Positions 46,773-54,612 of a stretch of DNA of 64,000 bases are shown here, one piece after another. This stretch comes from Vibrio europaeus. Its GTDB lineage: Bacteria; Pseudomonadota; Gammaproteobacteria; Enterobacterales; Vibrionaceae. The position numbers and the translations under genes are program-made. Position 1 is the stretch's first letter; the number at the start of each line of letters is the position of its first letter. Below the pieces are notes generated by a model. That model did no database searches, had not been told where the DNA came from, and saw only the letters and a list, made by a program, of their open reading frames with translations. The stretch covers positions 124,001 through 188,000 of the forward strand of contig NZ_LUAX01000007.1 in NCBI RefSeq assembly GCF_001695575.1, in the 5' to 3' direction.

Positions 46773-47885
46773 TTAAGCCGCAATTGCTTTAGTGCCAGTC
46801 AGGCTTAGCGTTGGGTATGCACGTACCCCCTGTTTTGAGAACTGAATGTATCGAATATCGCCAATTCGCAGCTTCTGCTCTGTGACCACTTCGCCAGCGA
46901 CATCGATAAAGATCGGCGCGGCTTGTTTGTCATGCTGAAGTTCACATTCAAAGCGATAAAACGCACCGAGGAACTCTCTGTCACGGATCTTCACTGGTAG
47001 AGCATTATTAAATTGCTCGGCAAAACGAATGCTTTCTGGGCGTATAGCCAGATCAAAGCGATCCCCTCTCACTACTTGCTTATTTTCAATAATAGGAGCG
47101 GGAATAAGTGACTCGGCGATACGAAGTTGAGTATCCGTCGCTGCTGAGGCAGAAATAAAATTCATGCTGCCAACAAACTCAGCGACAAAGCGAGTAGCAG
47201 GGTGTTGATAGATCTCTTGTGGCGTGCCCACTTGCTCAATGACGCCATGATTCATCACAACGATTCTGTCAGCCATAGATAGCGCTTCATCTTGGTCATG
47301 AGTCACCATGATTGTGGTAATACCCAGTTTGCGCTGAAGTTTGCAAATCTCATCTCTAAGGTGAACACGAACTTTGGCATCAAGTGCCGAGAGAGGTTCA
47401 TCAAGAAGCAATAACCCTGGAGACAAGGCTAACGCTCTCGCAAGGGCAACACGCTGCTGCTGACCACCAGACAATTGGTTAGGATACTTTTCACCAGAAG
47501 TCGGTAAACCAATCATCTCAAGCCAATAATCCACCTTTTCTAAGGCTTCTTGATTGGTCATCCCTTGGTTCTTCAATCCGATGGCAATATTCTCTTGCAC
47601 GGTAAGATTTGGAAATAGCGCATACGATTGAAAAACAATACCAAAATCGCGTTTTTCCGGAGGAAGGAAGGTCGTCTCTTCTCCGTCTTGATAGATGCCA
47701 CCTGAAGTCGGTAGGTCAAGACCAGCGATAGCTCGTAGTAAGGTCGTTTTTCCACAGCCGGAAGGGCCAAGAAAGCAGACAAACTCGCCCTTCTCTATCG
47801 CCAATGAAATTTGCTTTAACGCAGTGAACTGGCCAAATTGCTTCACTACATTTTCAATTTGTAAGTAAGGTTGGTTAGTAGACAT
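46773..47885 (-). CDS. phnT: 2-aminoethylphosphonate ABC transporter ATPase PhnT
   Basis: A 370-residue ABC ATPase. Walker A LGPSGCGKTTLLRAI, signature LSGGQQQRVALARAL, Walker B LLLLDEPLSALD, H-loop TIMVTHDQDEALSMADRI, then a C-terminal TOBE-like regulatory domain (DLAIRPESIRFAE). It energises AEP import. A perfect palindrome TGGTATATACCA lies 15 bp before its start, likely repressing the operon. Downstream genes are the fused permease and phnR. Confidence 0.92.
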   Translation of the reverse strand: MSTNQPYLQIENVVKQFGQFTALKQISLAIEKGEFVCFLGPSGCGKTTLLRAIAGLDLPTSGGIYQDGEETTFLPPEKRDFGIVFQSYALFPNLTVQENIAIGLKNQGMTNQEALEKVDYWLEMIGLPTSGEKYPNQLSGGQQQRVALARALALSPGLLLLDEPLSALDAKVRVHLRDEICKLQRKLGITTIMVTHDQDEALSMADRIVVMNHGVIEQVGTPQEIYQHPATRFVAEFVGSMNFISASAATDTQLRIAESLIPAPIIENKQVVRGDRFDLAIRPESIRFAEQFNNALPVKIRDREFLGAFYRFECELQHDKQAAPIFIDVAGEVVTEQKLRIGDIRYIQFSKQGVRAYPTLSLTGTKAIAA

Positions 47886-47900
47886 AACACACTCTCCAAA

Positions 47901-47912
47901 TGGTATATACCA
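47901..47912. promoter_or_regulatory. Probable PhnR operator upstream of phnT
   Basis: TGGTATATACCA, a perfect 12-bp palindrome, 15 bp before the phnT ATG and next to its ribosome binding site. It fits TGGTNTNNACCA, found also before phnS and phnW, and resembles operators reported for PhnF/HutC-type regulators (TGGTATAGACCA). Confidence 0.75.
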
Positions 47913-48040
47913 ACCTTAAGTCTGGTTTGTTTCAGTGGCATGACAAATTTATAGAGCAAAGATGACAATAAAATGAATTCACTCGGTTAACCTTTTGTCT
48001 GTGACCGAACGATTGGCGAAGTCAATCTGCGCCCTAAACC

Positions 48041-48445
48041 TCACAGTTCAAGAGACATTTTAAAGTACGGGATTTCCCCTTTGTAAAAGCGCTCACCTTG
48101 TTTACTCATACCGAATTTTCGATAGATACCCAGTGCTGATTCACGTGCATCACACCAAAAAAGTGTCGCCTGAAAGTCTCGGACTTCGCTCAGCATGGTT
48201 GCCAACATCCTTGAGCCTATACCCTGCCCTTGATGCTCAGGTAAAACAGCAAATTTGCGTAGTCGAGCTTCATCTTGCTCAACAAAGATCGATGCGACAC
48301 CGACTAACTGTTCTCCGATAAAGCCTCCGTAGTGGAAGCCAAATTCATCTTCTGCCACACGACAAAACTCCAGATTCTTTGTCGGCCATAACACCGTATG
48401 CCTCAAAGTGAGTGTTTGTTCAGCCGTAATTCTTTCTACCCTCAT
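48041..48445 (-). CDS. GNAT-family N-acetyltransferase
   Basis: A 134-residue acetyltransferase. The acetyl-CoA loop is LRKFAVLPEHQGQGIGSRML, the Q/RxxGxG/A motif, and SALGIYRKFGMSKQGERFYKG is a typical motif B end. It sits inside the phosphonate locus between phnS and phnT. PhnO-type aminoalkylphosphonate acetyltransferases are GNATs of similar size, but this sequence is generic and its substrate cannot be read. AAGGAA before the ATG supports the start. Its upstream region is the 8-bp tandem repeat. Confidence 0.88.
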   Translation of the reverse strand: MRVERITAEQTLTLRHTVLWPTKNLEFCRVAEDEFGFHYGGFIGEQLVGVASIFVEQDEARLRKFAVLPEHQGQGIGSRMLATMLSEVRDFQATLFWCDARESALGIYRKFGMSKQGERFYKGEIPYFKMSLEL

Positions 48446-48462
48446 GATGCTTTCCTTGCCCT

Positions 48463-48544
48463 CCAGTTATCCAGTTATCCAGTTATCCAGTTATCCAGTT
48501 ATCCAGTTATCCAGTTATCCAGTTATCCAGTTATCCAGTTATCC
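48463..48544. repeat. Tandem array of ten perfect 8-bp units
   Basis: The unit CCAGTTAT occurs ten times without error from 48463 to 48542, followed by CC. It lies between the start of the GNAT gene (18 bp away) and the phnS terminator, in the GNAT upstream region. Perfect short arrays like this change length by replication slippage. No coding frame seems to need it: the plus strand is open through it only because the unit lacks stops. Confidence 0.97.
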
Positions 48545-48573
48545 TAATTTGCCCTTAACTTCGCTGAAAAGCA

Positions 48574-48605
48574 AAAAGGAGAGCAACCCTGCTCTCCTTT
48601 GTTAT
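48574..48605 (-). terminator. Intrinsic terminator of phnS
   Basis: AAAGGAGAGC (48575-48584) pairs with GCTCTCCTTT (48591-48600) around AACCCT; on the minus strand a T-run follows. Confidence 0.88.
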
Positions 48606-48622
48606 CTTAATGCACAATCAGC

Positions 48623-49630
48623 TTATGATTTAGGCTCTGATTTAGCGTCAAATTTCGCTGACCAAGCCGCTAGGATATCTGCACGCTTGCTGCCCATCTG
48701 AGCAAAGTCCATCTTAGCCATGTTCGCTTCAACATTCGGGAAGTTGGACGCAGTTGCTTTCACATCTTTGTGACCAACTACTGGGTACATCTCTATGTAA
48801 AGCTCATTTGCTGCTTTCGAAATAGACCAATCAACAACGCGCTTCGCTGCATCAGACTCTTTCACTAAGCCGACCGCTTCTGACTCCCAACCGATGCCTT
48901 TAGGTGTAATCACCGCTAAAGGAGCACCTTGTGTTTTTAGCTTAGCGCCGCGGCTTGCCATTGAAATACCAATCGCAACCTCACCCATGCCTGCTTGTAC
49001 ACATGGCTTAGAACCCGAGTGCGTGTAGTGTGCGATGTTCTTATCTAGCTCACGCATGTAGTTCCACGCTTTGTCTTCGCCCATATTCTGCAGCCAAGCT
49101 GAAACTTGCATATAGCCAGTCCCTGAAGATGCAGGGTTAGGCATTGCGATATGACCTTTGTATACAGGTTTAGTCAGATCTTGCCAAGATGTCGGCGTTG
49201 GAAGATTCAACTGCTTAGCGACCGCTTCGTTGAAACATACCGCGTTAAAGAACGCGTCGTTACCAAACCAAGCTTGGTTTGATTGCGGGTCATTCAAGCT
49301 CGCATTCAGCTGTTCCAGACCTTTAGGCGTGTATGGCTGTAGAAGACCTTCTTCTTTTAGTAACGCCATTGAAGAGCCTGCCAGACCCCAAACAACCTCC
49401 GCACGCGGGTTATTTTTTTCTGCCAGTAGCTTAGCAGTCATGATGCCTGTTGAGTCACGAACCCATTTGATTTTGATATCAGGGTTTTCTTTTTCGAAAG
49501 CATTTTTGTACTTTGCCAGAATGTCAGTTTCGAAAGCCGTGTAAACCGTCACTTCCTGTGCTGCCATTGCGTTTGTTGCCAGCAGAGAAACAAGTGCAGC
49601 TAGCGATCCTTTCATCAAACGGTTTTTCAT
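48623..49630 (-). CDS. phnS: 2-aminoethylphosphonate-binding periplasmic protein PhnS
   Basis: A 335-residue ABC binding protein of the Fbp/spermidine-type fold. A signal peptide of about 23 residues ends AMA. The mature part begins QEVTVYTAFETDILAKYKNAFEKENPDIKIKW and has PNPASSGTGYMQV, the family's phosphonate-contact region. GGAG six bases upstream supports the second ATG, at 49630. It is divergent from phnW with a candidate operator for each. It hands AEP to the PhnT/PhnUV importer. The gene has its own terminator, separate from phnT. Confidence 0.9.
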   Translation of the reverse strand: MKNRLMKGSLAALVSLLATNAMAAQEVTVYTAFETDILAKYKNAFEKENPDIKIKWVRDSTGIMTAKLLAEKNNPRAEVVWGLAGSSMALLKEEGLLQPYTPKGLEQLNASLNDPQSNQAWFGNDAFFNAVCFNEAVAKQLNLPTPTSWQDLTKPVYKGHIAMPNPASSGTGYMQVSAWLQNMGEDKAWNYMRELDKNIAHYTHSGSKPCVQAGMGEVAIGISMASRGAKLKTQGAPLAVITPKGIGWESEAVGLVKESDAAKRVVDWSISKAANELYIEMYPVVGHKDVKATASNFPNVEANMAKMDFAQMGSKRADILAAWSAKFDAKSEPKS

Positions 49631-49682
49631 CATCTTCTCCAATTAAGACTATTACGTTTGTTAAACCTTGCTGAGTAAGCAT

Positions 49683-49694
49683 TGGTCTGTACCA
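49683..49694. promoter_or_regulatory. Probable PhnR operator upstream of phnS
   Basis: TGGTCTGTACCA, a 12-bp near-palindrome about 53 bp before the phnS ATG. Same TGGTNTNNACCA pattern as before phnT and phnW. Confidence 0.72.
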
Positions 49695-49880
49695 GTTGAC
49701 GTATTACACCCTAAAAGCGCTTTATTACGATTCAATGAACAAAAAATGGCACTTTTTTAAAGAATTGACGAAAAACTGCACGCAAGTTTGCCGACGAATT
49801 TTTCATATGAAAGTTTTATTAAATTCGACTTTCTGACCTTTACTGTTGTTTTTCCCTCTTGCTACAGTAAATCTAAATTT

Positions 49881-49892
49881 TGGTGTAGACCA
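49881..49892. promoter_or_regulatory. Probable PhnR operator upstream of phnW
   Basis: TGGTGTAGACCA, 24 bp before the phnW ATG. It fits TGGTNTNNACCA; with the other two sites it suggests coordinated repression of import and degradation genes. Confidence 0.75.
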
Positions 49893-49916
49893 AATATAGT
49901 TAAAATGGAAATCGAG

Positions 49917-51020
49917 ATGAAAAACGAATACCTACTGCTGACTCCGGGTCCTTTATCGACATCTGAAACCGTTCGTGAAGCCATGCTTAAAGATTGGTGT
50001 ACTTGGGATGATGACTACAACAAAGACATCGTAGAAGTGATCCGCACCAAGCTGGTGAAACTCGCAACTGAGCAAGATGGCTACACTAGCGTACTGATGC
50101 AAGGCAGTGGTACGGCATCTGTAGAGGCAACTATTGGCAGCGCGATTGGCAAAGATGGCAAATTGTTGGTTGTTGACAACGGCGCATACGGCGCACGTAT
50201 CGCTCAAATTGCTGAGTATCTAAATATTCCATGCCATGTAGTTTCCCCTGGCGAAACATCACAGCCACACTTGAACGAGGTGGAAACTGCATTGGCATTG
50301 GATCCTACCATCACTCATGTTGCGATTGTTCACTGCGAAACCACAACAGGAATGCTTAACCCAATTGAAGCTTTTGCGTCGACGGCAAAAGCACACGGTA
50401 AAGTGGTGATTCTCGATGCGATGTCGAGCTTTGGTGGGATTCCTATCGATATCGCGGATCTAGATATCGATTTTATGATCAGTTCTGCAAACAAATGCAT
50501 TCAAGGTGTTCCGGGGTTTGGCTTTGTGATTGCCAAACAAACTGAGCTAGAAAAATGCAAAGGTCAGGCGCGTTCTTTGAGCCTTGATCTTTACGACCAA
50601 TGGCACTGTATGGAAATGAACCACGGAAAATGGCGCTTTACCTCTCCAACACATACGGTGCGCGCTTTCTACCAAGCCTTGCTAGAGCTGGAACAAGAAG
50701 GCGGTGTCGAAGCGCGTCATAACCGTTACCAAACTAACCAGAAAACACTGGTTGCGGGTATGCGCTCTCTTGGTTTTGAGCCACTACTGAATGATGAACT
50801 TCATTCACCAATCATCACCTCATTCTACTCTCCAACACACAGTGACTACCAGTTCAAAGAGTTCTACACGCGTTTAAAGGAGCAAGGCTTTGTGATTTAT
50901 CCGGGTAAGGTGTCGAACGCAGACTGTTTCCGTATCGGCAACATTGGCGAAGTATACCCTGCGGATATCGAGCGCTTAATCGGTGCAATTGAAAAAGCCA
51001 TGTACTGGCAAGTTGCTTAA
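49917..51020 (+). CDS. phnW: 2-aminoethylphosphonate-pyruvate transaminase
   Basis: A 367-residue PLP enzyme of aminotransferase class V. AEP plus pyruvate gives phosphonoacetaldehyde plus alanine. It opens LLTPGPLSTSETVREAMLKDWCTWD; the PLP lysine is in ISSANKCIQGVPGFGFVIA; HCETTTGMLNP and DAMSSFGGIPID bind cofactor. GGAA six bases before the ATG at 49917 supports that start; the frame runs 43 codons further upstream with no family likeness and across the operator. First gene of phnW-pbfA-phnX. Confidence 0.95.
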   Translation: MKNEYLLLTPGPLSTSETVREAMLKDWCTWDDDYNKDIVEVIRTKLVKLATEQDGYTSVLMQGSGTASVEATIGSAIGKDGKLLVVDNGAYGARIAQIAEYLNIPCHVVSPGETSQPHLNEVETALALDPTITHVAIVHCETTTGMLNPIEAFASTAKAHGKVVILDAMSSFGGIPIDIADLDIDFMISSANKCIQGVPGFGFVIAKQTELEKCKGQARSLSLDLYDQWHCMEMNHGKWRFTSPTHTVRAFYQALLELEQEGGVEARHNRYQTNQKTLVAGMRSLGFEPLLNDELHSPIITSFYSPTHSDYQFKEFYTRLKEQGFVIYPGKVSNADCFRIGNIGEVYPADIERLIGAIEKAMYWQVA

Positions 51021-51045
51021 ATAGCCTTCGGAAAGAGATAGCGTT

Positions 51046-52425
51046 ATGACTAAAAATGTACAACCGACCCATTTCCGTAGCGAAGGGGACGTCAATACAA
51101 CACCTGCTCGCCAAGCATGGAACGCGTCAATGAACGACGAACGCACGCAAGCCTTACTGAAGCGAGACTCCGATGTGTTTCTTCATCAGGCGATGTCGAC
51201 ACCTTGCTTAGATACGTTGGAAGCAGCAGAAGGCGTCTACATCCAAGATTCGACGGGCAAAAAGTACATGGATTTCCATGGCAATAATGTTCACCAGTTG
51301 GGCTACGGACATCCACATGTGATTAAACGTGTGCAAGAGCAAATTGCCCAGTTGCCTTTTTCACCGCGCCGTTTTACTAACCAAACTGCAATTGAATGTG
51401 CTGAAAAGCTTACACAGATCTGTGGTGGTGAATTGAATCGCGTGTTGTTTGCACCGGGTGGTACATCTGCCGTTGGTATGGCACTGAAACTGGCGCGTCA
51501 CATCACAGGCAACTACAAGGTTGTCTCTTTGTGGGATTCTTTTCACGGTGCATCACTGGATGCTATCTCTGTCGGTGGTGAAGCCTGCTTCCGCCAAGGC
51601 ATGGGGCCACTAATGGCCGGCGTAGAGCGCATACCTCCAGCAGTATCTTACCGAGGAGCCCTTCCTTCACCAGATGGCAGTGACGTGCATTACGCCGACT
51701 ACCTTGAATACGTAATAGAAAAAGAAGGCGGTGTCGGGGCGTTTATCGCCGAAGCAGTTCGCAACACTGATGTTCAAGTGCCAAGTAAAGCCTACTGGAA
51801 ACGCATCCGTGAAATCTGTGATAAGCACAATGTCATGCTGATTATCGACGACATTCCCAACGGAATGGGTCGCAGCGGCGAATGGTTTACCTATCAAGCT
51901 TACGATATTGAGCCAGATATTCTGTGCATTGGTAAAGGCTTAGGCGGGGGGTTAGTGCCTATCGCCGCTATGGTCACCAAAGATATATACAACACCGCTG
52001 AGCAAATCTCCATGGGACATTACACCCATGAGAAAAGCCCAATCGGCTGCGCAGCAGCACTAGCCACCATAGAAGCAATTGAGCAAGACGGCTTGCTAGA
52101 CAAAGCCAAAGCCGACAGCCAGTTCATGCGCGACAAGCTGCTAGAGATGAAAGCCAAATACCCAGTAATTGGCGATGTACGCGGCATCGGCATGCTTTGG
52201 GGTATTGAACTGGTCACCGACCATGAGAGCAAGCAACGCGCCTATGACGAAGCCGAAGTCGTGCTCTACCAATGCCTTAACCATGGTATGAGCTTTAAGG
52301 TGTCACAAGGCAATGTGATCCAACTTAGCCCACCACTAATAATCACTCGCGAACAACTGACAGAAGCCTTGGCAATCTTCGAAGAAGCCATCGCCAAAGT
52401 GTGCAAAGACTTTAACTACCTTTAG
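51046..52425 (+). CDS. pbfA: (R)-1-hydroxy-2-aminoethylphosphonate ammonia-lyase, PbfA-type
   Basis: A 459-residue class III aminotransferase-fold PLP enzyme. The PLP lysine is in CIGKGLGGGLVPIAAMV; IIDDIPNGMGRSGEWF is the Asp-containing cofactor loop. Its place between phnW and phnX matches PbfA, described from marine Vibrio, which converts (R)-1-hydroxy-AEP to phosphonoacetaldehyde and ammonia. That lets PhnX also use hydroxylated AEP, which PhnW cannot process. The PbfA call rests on fold plus gene order; a true transaminase cannot be excluded by eye. Starts 25 bp after phnW. Confidence 0.85.
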   Translation: MTKNVQPTHFRSEGDVNTTPARQAWNASMNDERTQALLKRDSDVFLHQAMSTPCLDTLEAAEGVYIQDSTGKKYMDFHGNNVHQLGYGHPHVIKRVQEQIAQLPFSPRRFTNQTAIECAEKLTQICGGELNRVLFAPGGTSAVGMALKLARHITGNYKVVSLWDSFHGASLDAISVGGEACFRQGMGPLMAGVERIPPAVSYRGALPSPDGSDVHYADYLEYVIEKEGGVGAFIAEAVRNTDVQVPSKAYWKRIREICDKHNVMLIIDDIPNGMGRSGEWFTYQAYDIEPDILCIGKGLGGGLVPIAAMVTKDIYNTAEQISMGHYTHEKSPIGCAAALATIEAIEQDGLLDKAKADSQFMRDKLLEMKAKYPVIGDVRGIGMLWGIELVTDHESKQRAYDEAEVVLYQCLNHGMSFKVSQGNVIQLSPPLIITREQLTEALAIFEEAIAKVCKDFNYL

Positions 52426-52515
52426 GGTCGATAGACCTCAACAAAAACCAATTTATCCAGAGCGCGATTCCAACGTTAAGGCAAGCGTTCTGGCAAGCAA
52501 GAAAAAGGATTAAAT

Positions 52516-53331
52516 ATGAACAACTCACCAATTCAGGCTGTTATCTTTGACTGGGCAGGTACTATCGTCGACTTCGGCTCATTTGCACCAACTAGCATCT
52601 TTGTTGAAGCGTTCAAGCAAGGCTTTGATTTCGAAATCGACCTTGAAGAAGCACGCGAACCAATGGGGCTGGGTAAGTGGGACCACATCCAAGCAGTGGG
52701 TCGCATCCCAGCGGTAGATAAACGTTGGAATGACAAATTTGGTCGCTCGATGACCAGTGAAGACATTGACGCTATCTACGCGGCGTTTATGCCTTTGCAA
52801 AAAGCAAAAGTCGCAGACCACGCAGAGCCAATCCTGAATGCAATTGAAGTGGTAAACGATCTCAAAGGCAAAGGCATCAAAATCGGTTCCTGTTCTGGTT
52901 ACCCTCGTCAGGTGATGGACGTACTGATTCCTGTTGCGGCGGACTACGGCTACAAGCCCGACTACATAGTCGCGACAGATGACCTTCCTCAGGGTGGTCG
53001 CCCTGCACCTTTTATGGCACTCAAGAACGTCATTGAGCTTAACGTGACCGATGTAAATGCCTGTATCAAGGTCGATGATGCCGCACCGGGCATCGACGAA
53101 GGTCATAACGCAGGGATGTGGACCGTTGGCCTGCTGCTTTCTGGAAACGAAGCGGGTCTGACGTTTGAAGAGTACCAAGCGGCAGATGAAGTAACGCTAG
53201 ATGCCGCACGTGAAAAAGCACGTGCGAAACTTATCAAGAGCTCACCACACTACCTCATCGATACCATTGATGACTTTCCACAAGTGGTTGCCGATATCGA
53301 GCGCAGGTTAGCAGCGGGTGAACGACCGTAG
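52516..53331 (+). CDS. phnX: Phosphonoacetaldehyde hydrolase (phosphonatase)
   Basis: A 271-residue HAD-superfamily enzyme that cleaves the C-P bond of phosphonoacetaldehyde to acetaldehyde and phosphate. HAD motif I is FDWAGTIVDFGS (nucleophile Asp, DWAGT being typical of PhnX); the Schiff-base lysine is in REPMGLGKWDHIQA; motif II is GSCSGYPRQVMD; motif III ends KVDDAAPGIDEGHNAGMW. AAGGAT precedes the ATG. Both phnW and pbfA products converge here. A strong terminator follows. Confidence 0.95.
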   Translation: MNNSPIQAVIFDWAGTIVDFGSFAPTSIFVEAFKQGFDFEIDLEEAREPMGLGKWDHIQAVGRIPAVDKRWNDKFGRSMTSEDIDAIYAAFMPLQKAKVADHAEPILNAIEVVNDLKGKGIKIGSCSGYPRQVMDVLIPVAADYGYKPDYIVATDDLPQGGRPAPFMALKNVIELNVTDVNACIKVDDAAPGIDEGHNAGMWTVGLLLSGNEAGLTFEEYQAADEVTLDAAREKARAKLIKSSPHYLIDTIDDFPQVVADIERRLAAGERP

Positions 53332-53352
53332 CGCTGTTAACCTCAAGACAGC

Positions 53353-53378
53353 AAAAAGGGCTCAACAGAGCCCTTTTT
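53353..53378 (+). terminator. Intrinsic terminator of phnW-pbfA-phnX
   Basis: AAAAAGGGCTC (53353-53363) pairs with GAGCCCTTTTT (53368-53378) around AACA; bidirectional by A/T runs. Confidence 0.9.
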
Positions 53379-53399
53379 CAATATTTGAAGTTAAGCGAT

Positions 53400-53427
53400 A
53401 TAACACTCTATCGCTATAACACTCTAT
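53400..53427. repeat. Short direct repeat
   Basis: ATAACACTCTAT occurs at 53400-53411 and 53416-53427, separated by CGCT. It covers the last codons of the DUF1294 gene, so the C-terminus may have been altered by duplication. Two copies only. Confidence 0.8.
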
Positions 53428-54007
53428 ATTGATACACAAATTCATGAAGCATGATCGCCCCTTGATCGGTATTCAACCAGCAATAGAAGAGGATATTGAG
53501 TACCAACGTCGTCCAGAATAAGAACTTAAAGCCAATATCATGATACTTGTGATGCATAAATGACTGAGCGAATAAGGCACCAATCCAACCACCCAGTAAG
53601 TTGAGCAGATGGAAGGTTATTTCAGGGACACGCCAAGTGCCTGTTAGCTTGGCATGTTTATCAAACGCGTACACAGTATATGTGACAGTACTGGCTGCGA
53701 GATAAAATAGGCAAGCAACTAAGGGGAAGTCGAGAAGAACAACGCTACCAACGAGAGCACTACAAAACCAAATCGCTATCGCCAATGAGAAATTGAATAC
53801 AACAGGCCTTTCAATTTCTATCGCTCGCATCATACCATTGCTATCGGCTCCTAACCTGAATACCACAGGCTCACTCACACTGGGAATTTGCGAAGTGTTT
53901 GCCAAGTCACTGATATGAAATCGTATTTGAGTGTCTTGATTTTCAACGGCTATATACCCAAAACCTTTGTTCTGATCCCACTGAGCGATCGTTCCTTGAA
54001 TGGACAT
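53414..54007 (-). CDS. Cold-shock domain plus DUF1294 membrane protein
   Basis: A 197-residue protein. Residues 1-68 are a cold-shock (OB-fold) domain, with KGFGYIAVENQDTQIRFHISDL carrying RNP1-like and RNP2-like parts. Residues 72 to about 185 have four membrane helices of DUF1294, including YAFDKHAKLTGTWRVPE and LLGGWIGALFAQSFMHHKYH. The fusion is widespread; its role is unknown. GAGGAAAACT precedes the ATG. A second cold-shock gene lies 1.3 kb further on. Confidence 0.9.
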   Translation of the reverse strand: MSIQGTIAQWDQNKGFGYIAVENQDTQIRFHISDLANTSQIPSVSEPVVFRLGADSNGMMRAIEIERPVVFNFSLAIAIWFCSALVGSVVLLDFPLVACLFYLAASTVTYTVYAFDKHAKLTGTWRVPEITFHLLNLLGGWIGALFAQSFMHHKYHDIGFKFLFWTTLVLNILFYCWLNTDQGAIMLHEFVYQYRVL

Positions 54008-54213
54008 AGTTTTCCTCTTCCTAGCAACAACGTTAAATGTAATAGCAATCGTTATAAACTTTATTTAATACCTATAGCACACATATTCCACCATGCGCAT
54101 ATTTTCGCTATTTTCTCGTATTTTTTTGAAGTGAAACACTCCTGACAGGTTCTGACACACCACTCCCATATTCTTAATTCGAACCTAAACAACACAAAAC
54201 AAGGAATTTAATT

Positions 54214-54534
54214 ATGAAAAGTGTCATCGAAATCGTTCGCTTCAAGTTATTAGAGAATGCAACTTCAGAGCAGCTCGTTTCGGCGAGTGAGCAGAGTCAG
54301 AAATTTGTATCGTCATTAAACGGATTTGAGTATCGCTCGTTAAGCTTTGACCAAGATTCAGGCACTTGGACGGACGTGGTTTACTGGGACTCGATGGATA
54401 ACGCAAAAGCGGCTGGTGAGCAGTTTATGGCAAGTGAAGACTGTAAACCGTTGATGGCTTTAATTGACCCAGAGTCTGTCATCATGCAACATCAGACAAT
54501 CATGATGAGTGACCTAGCGGCAAAATACCAATAG
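54214..54534 (+). CDS. ABM-like dimeric alpha/beta barrel protein
   Basis: A 106-residue protein resembling antibiotic-biosynthesis-monooxygenase (ABM) proteins: strand VIEIVRFKLLE, helix, strand FEYRSLSFDQDSGTWTDVVYWDSMDNAKAAG. The fold includes haem-degrading and stress proteins; no catalytic residues are clear. SD AAGGAA is present. Followed 78 bp later by a WYL regulator that could control it. Confidence 0.78.
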   Translation: MKSVIEIVRFKLLENATSEQLVSASEQSQKFVSSLNGFEYRSLSFDQDSGTWTDVVYWDSMDNAKAAGEQFMASEDCKPLMALIDPESVIMQHQTIMMSDLAAKYQ

Positions 54535-54612
54535 CAACGAGTCAATAGTTGGGGGAGCAAATAAGGCTCCCTACTTTCCATTGTTTGACCACTTCTAATG
54601 TTAGGAAGACAA

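Noticed and set aside
48408..48701. 97-residue plus-strand frame through the 8-bp array, repeating PVIQLSSY
   Set aside because: It is open only because the repeat unit contains no stop in any frame on this strand; it runs antisense across the phnS end and its terminator, and the flanks have no coding look.
49788..49916. 43-codon upstream extension of phnW
   Set aside because: No family likeness; it crosses the probable PhnR operator, while the ATG at 49917 has a good ribosome binding site and starts with the conserved sequence.
52579..53178. 199-residue minus-strand frame opposite phnX
   Set aside because: It is entirely antisense to a clear phnX gene, with no domain or ribosome binding site of its own.
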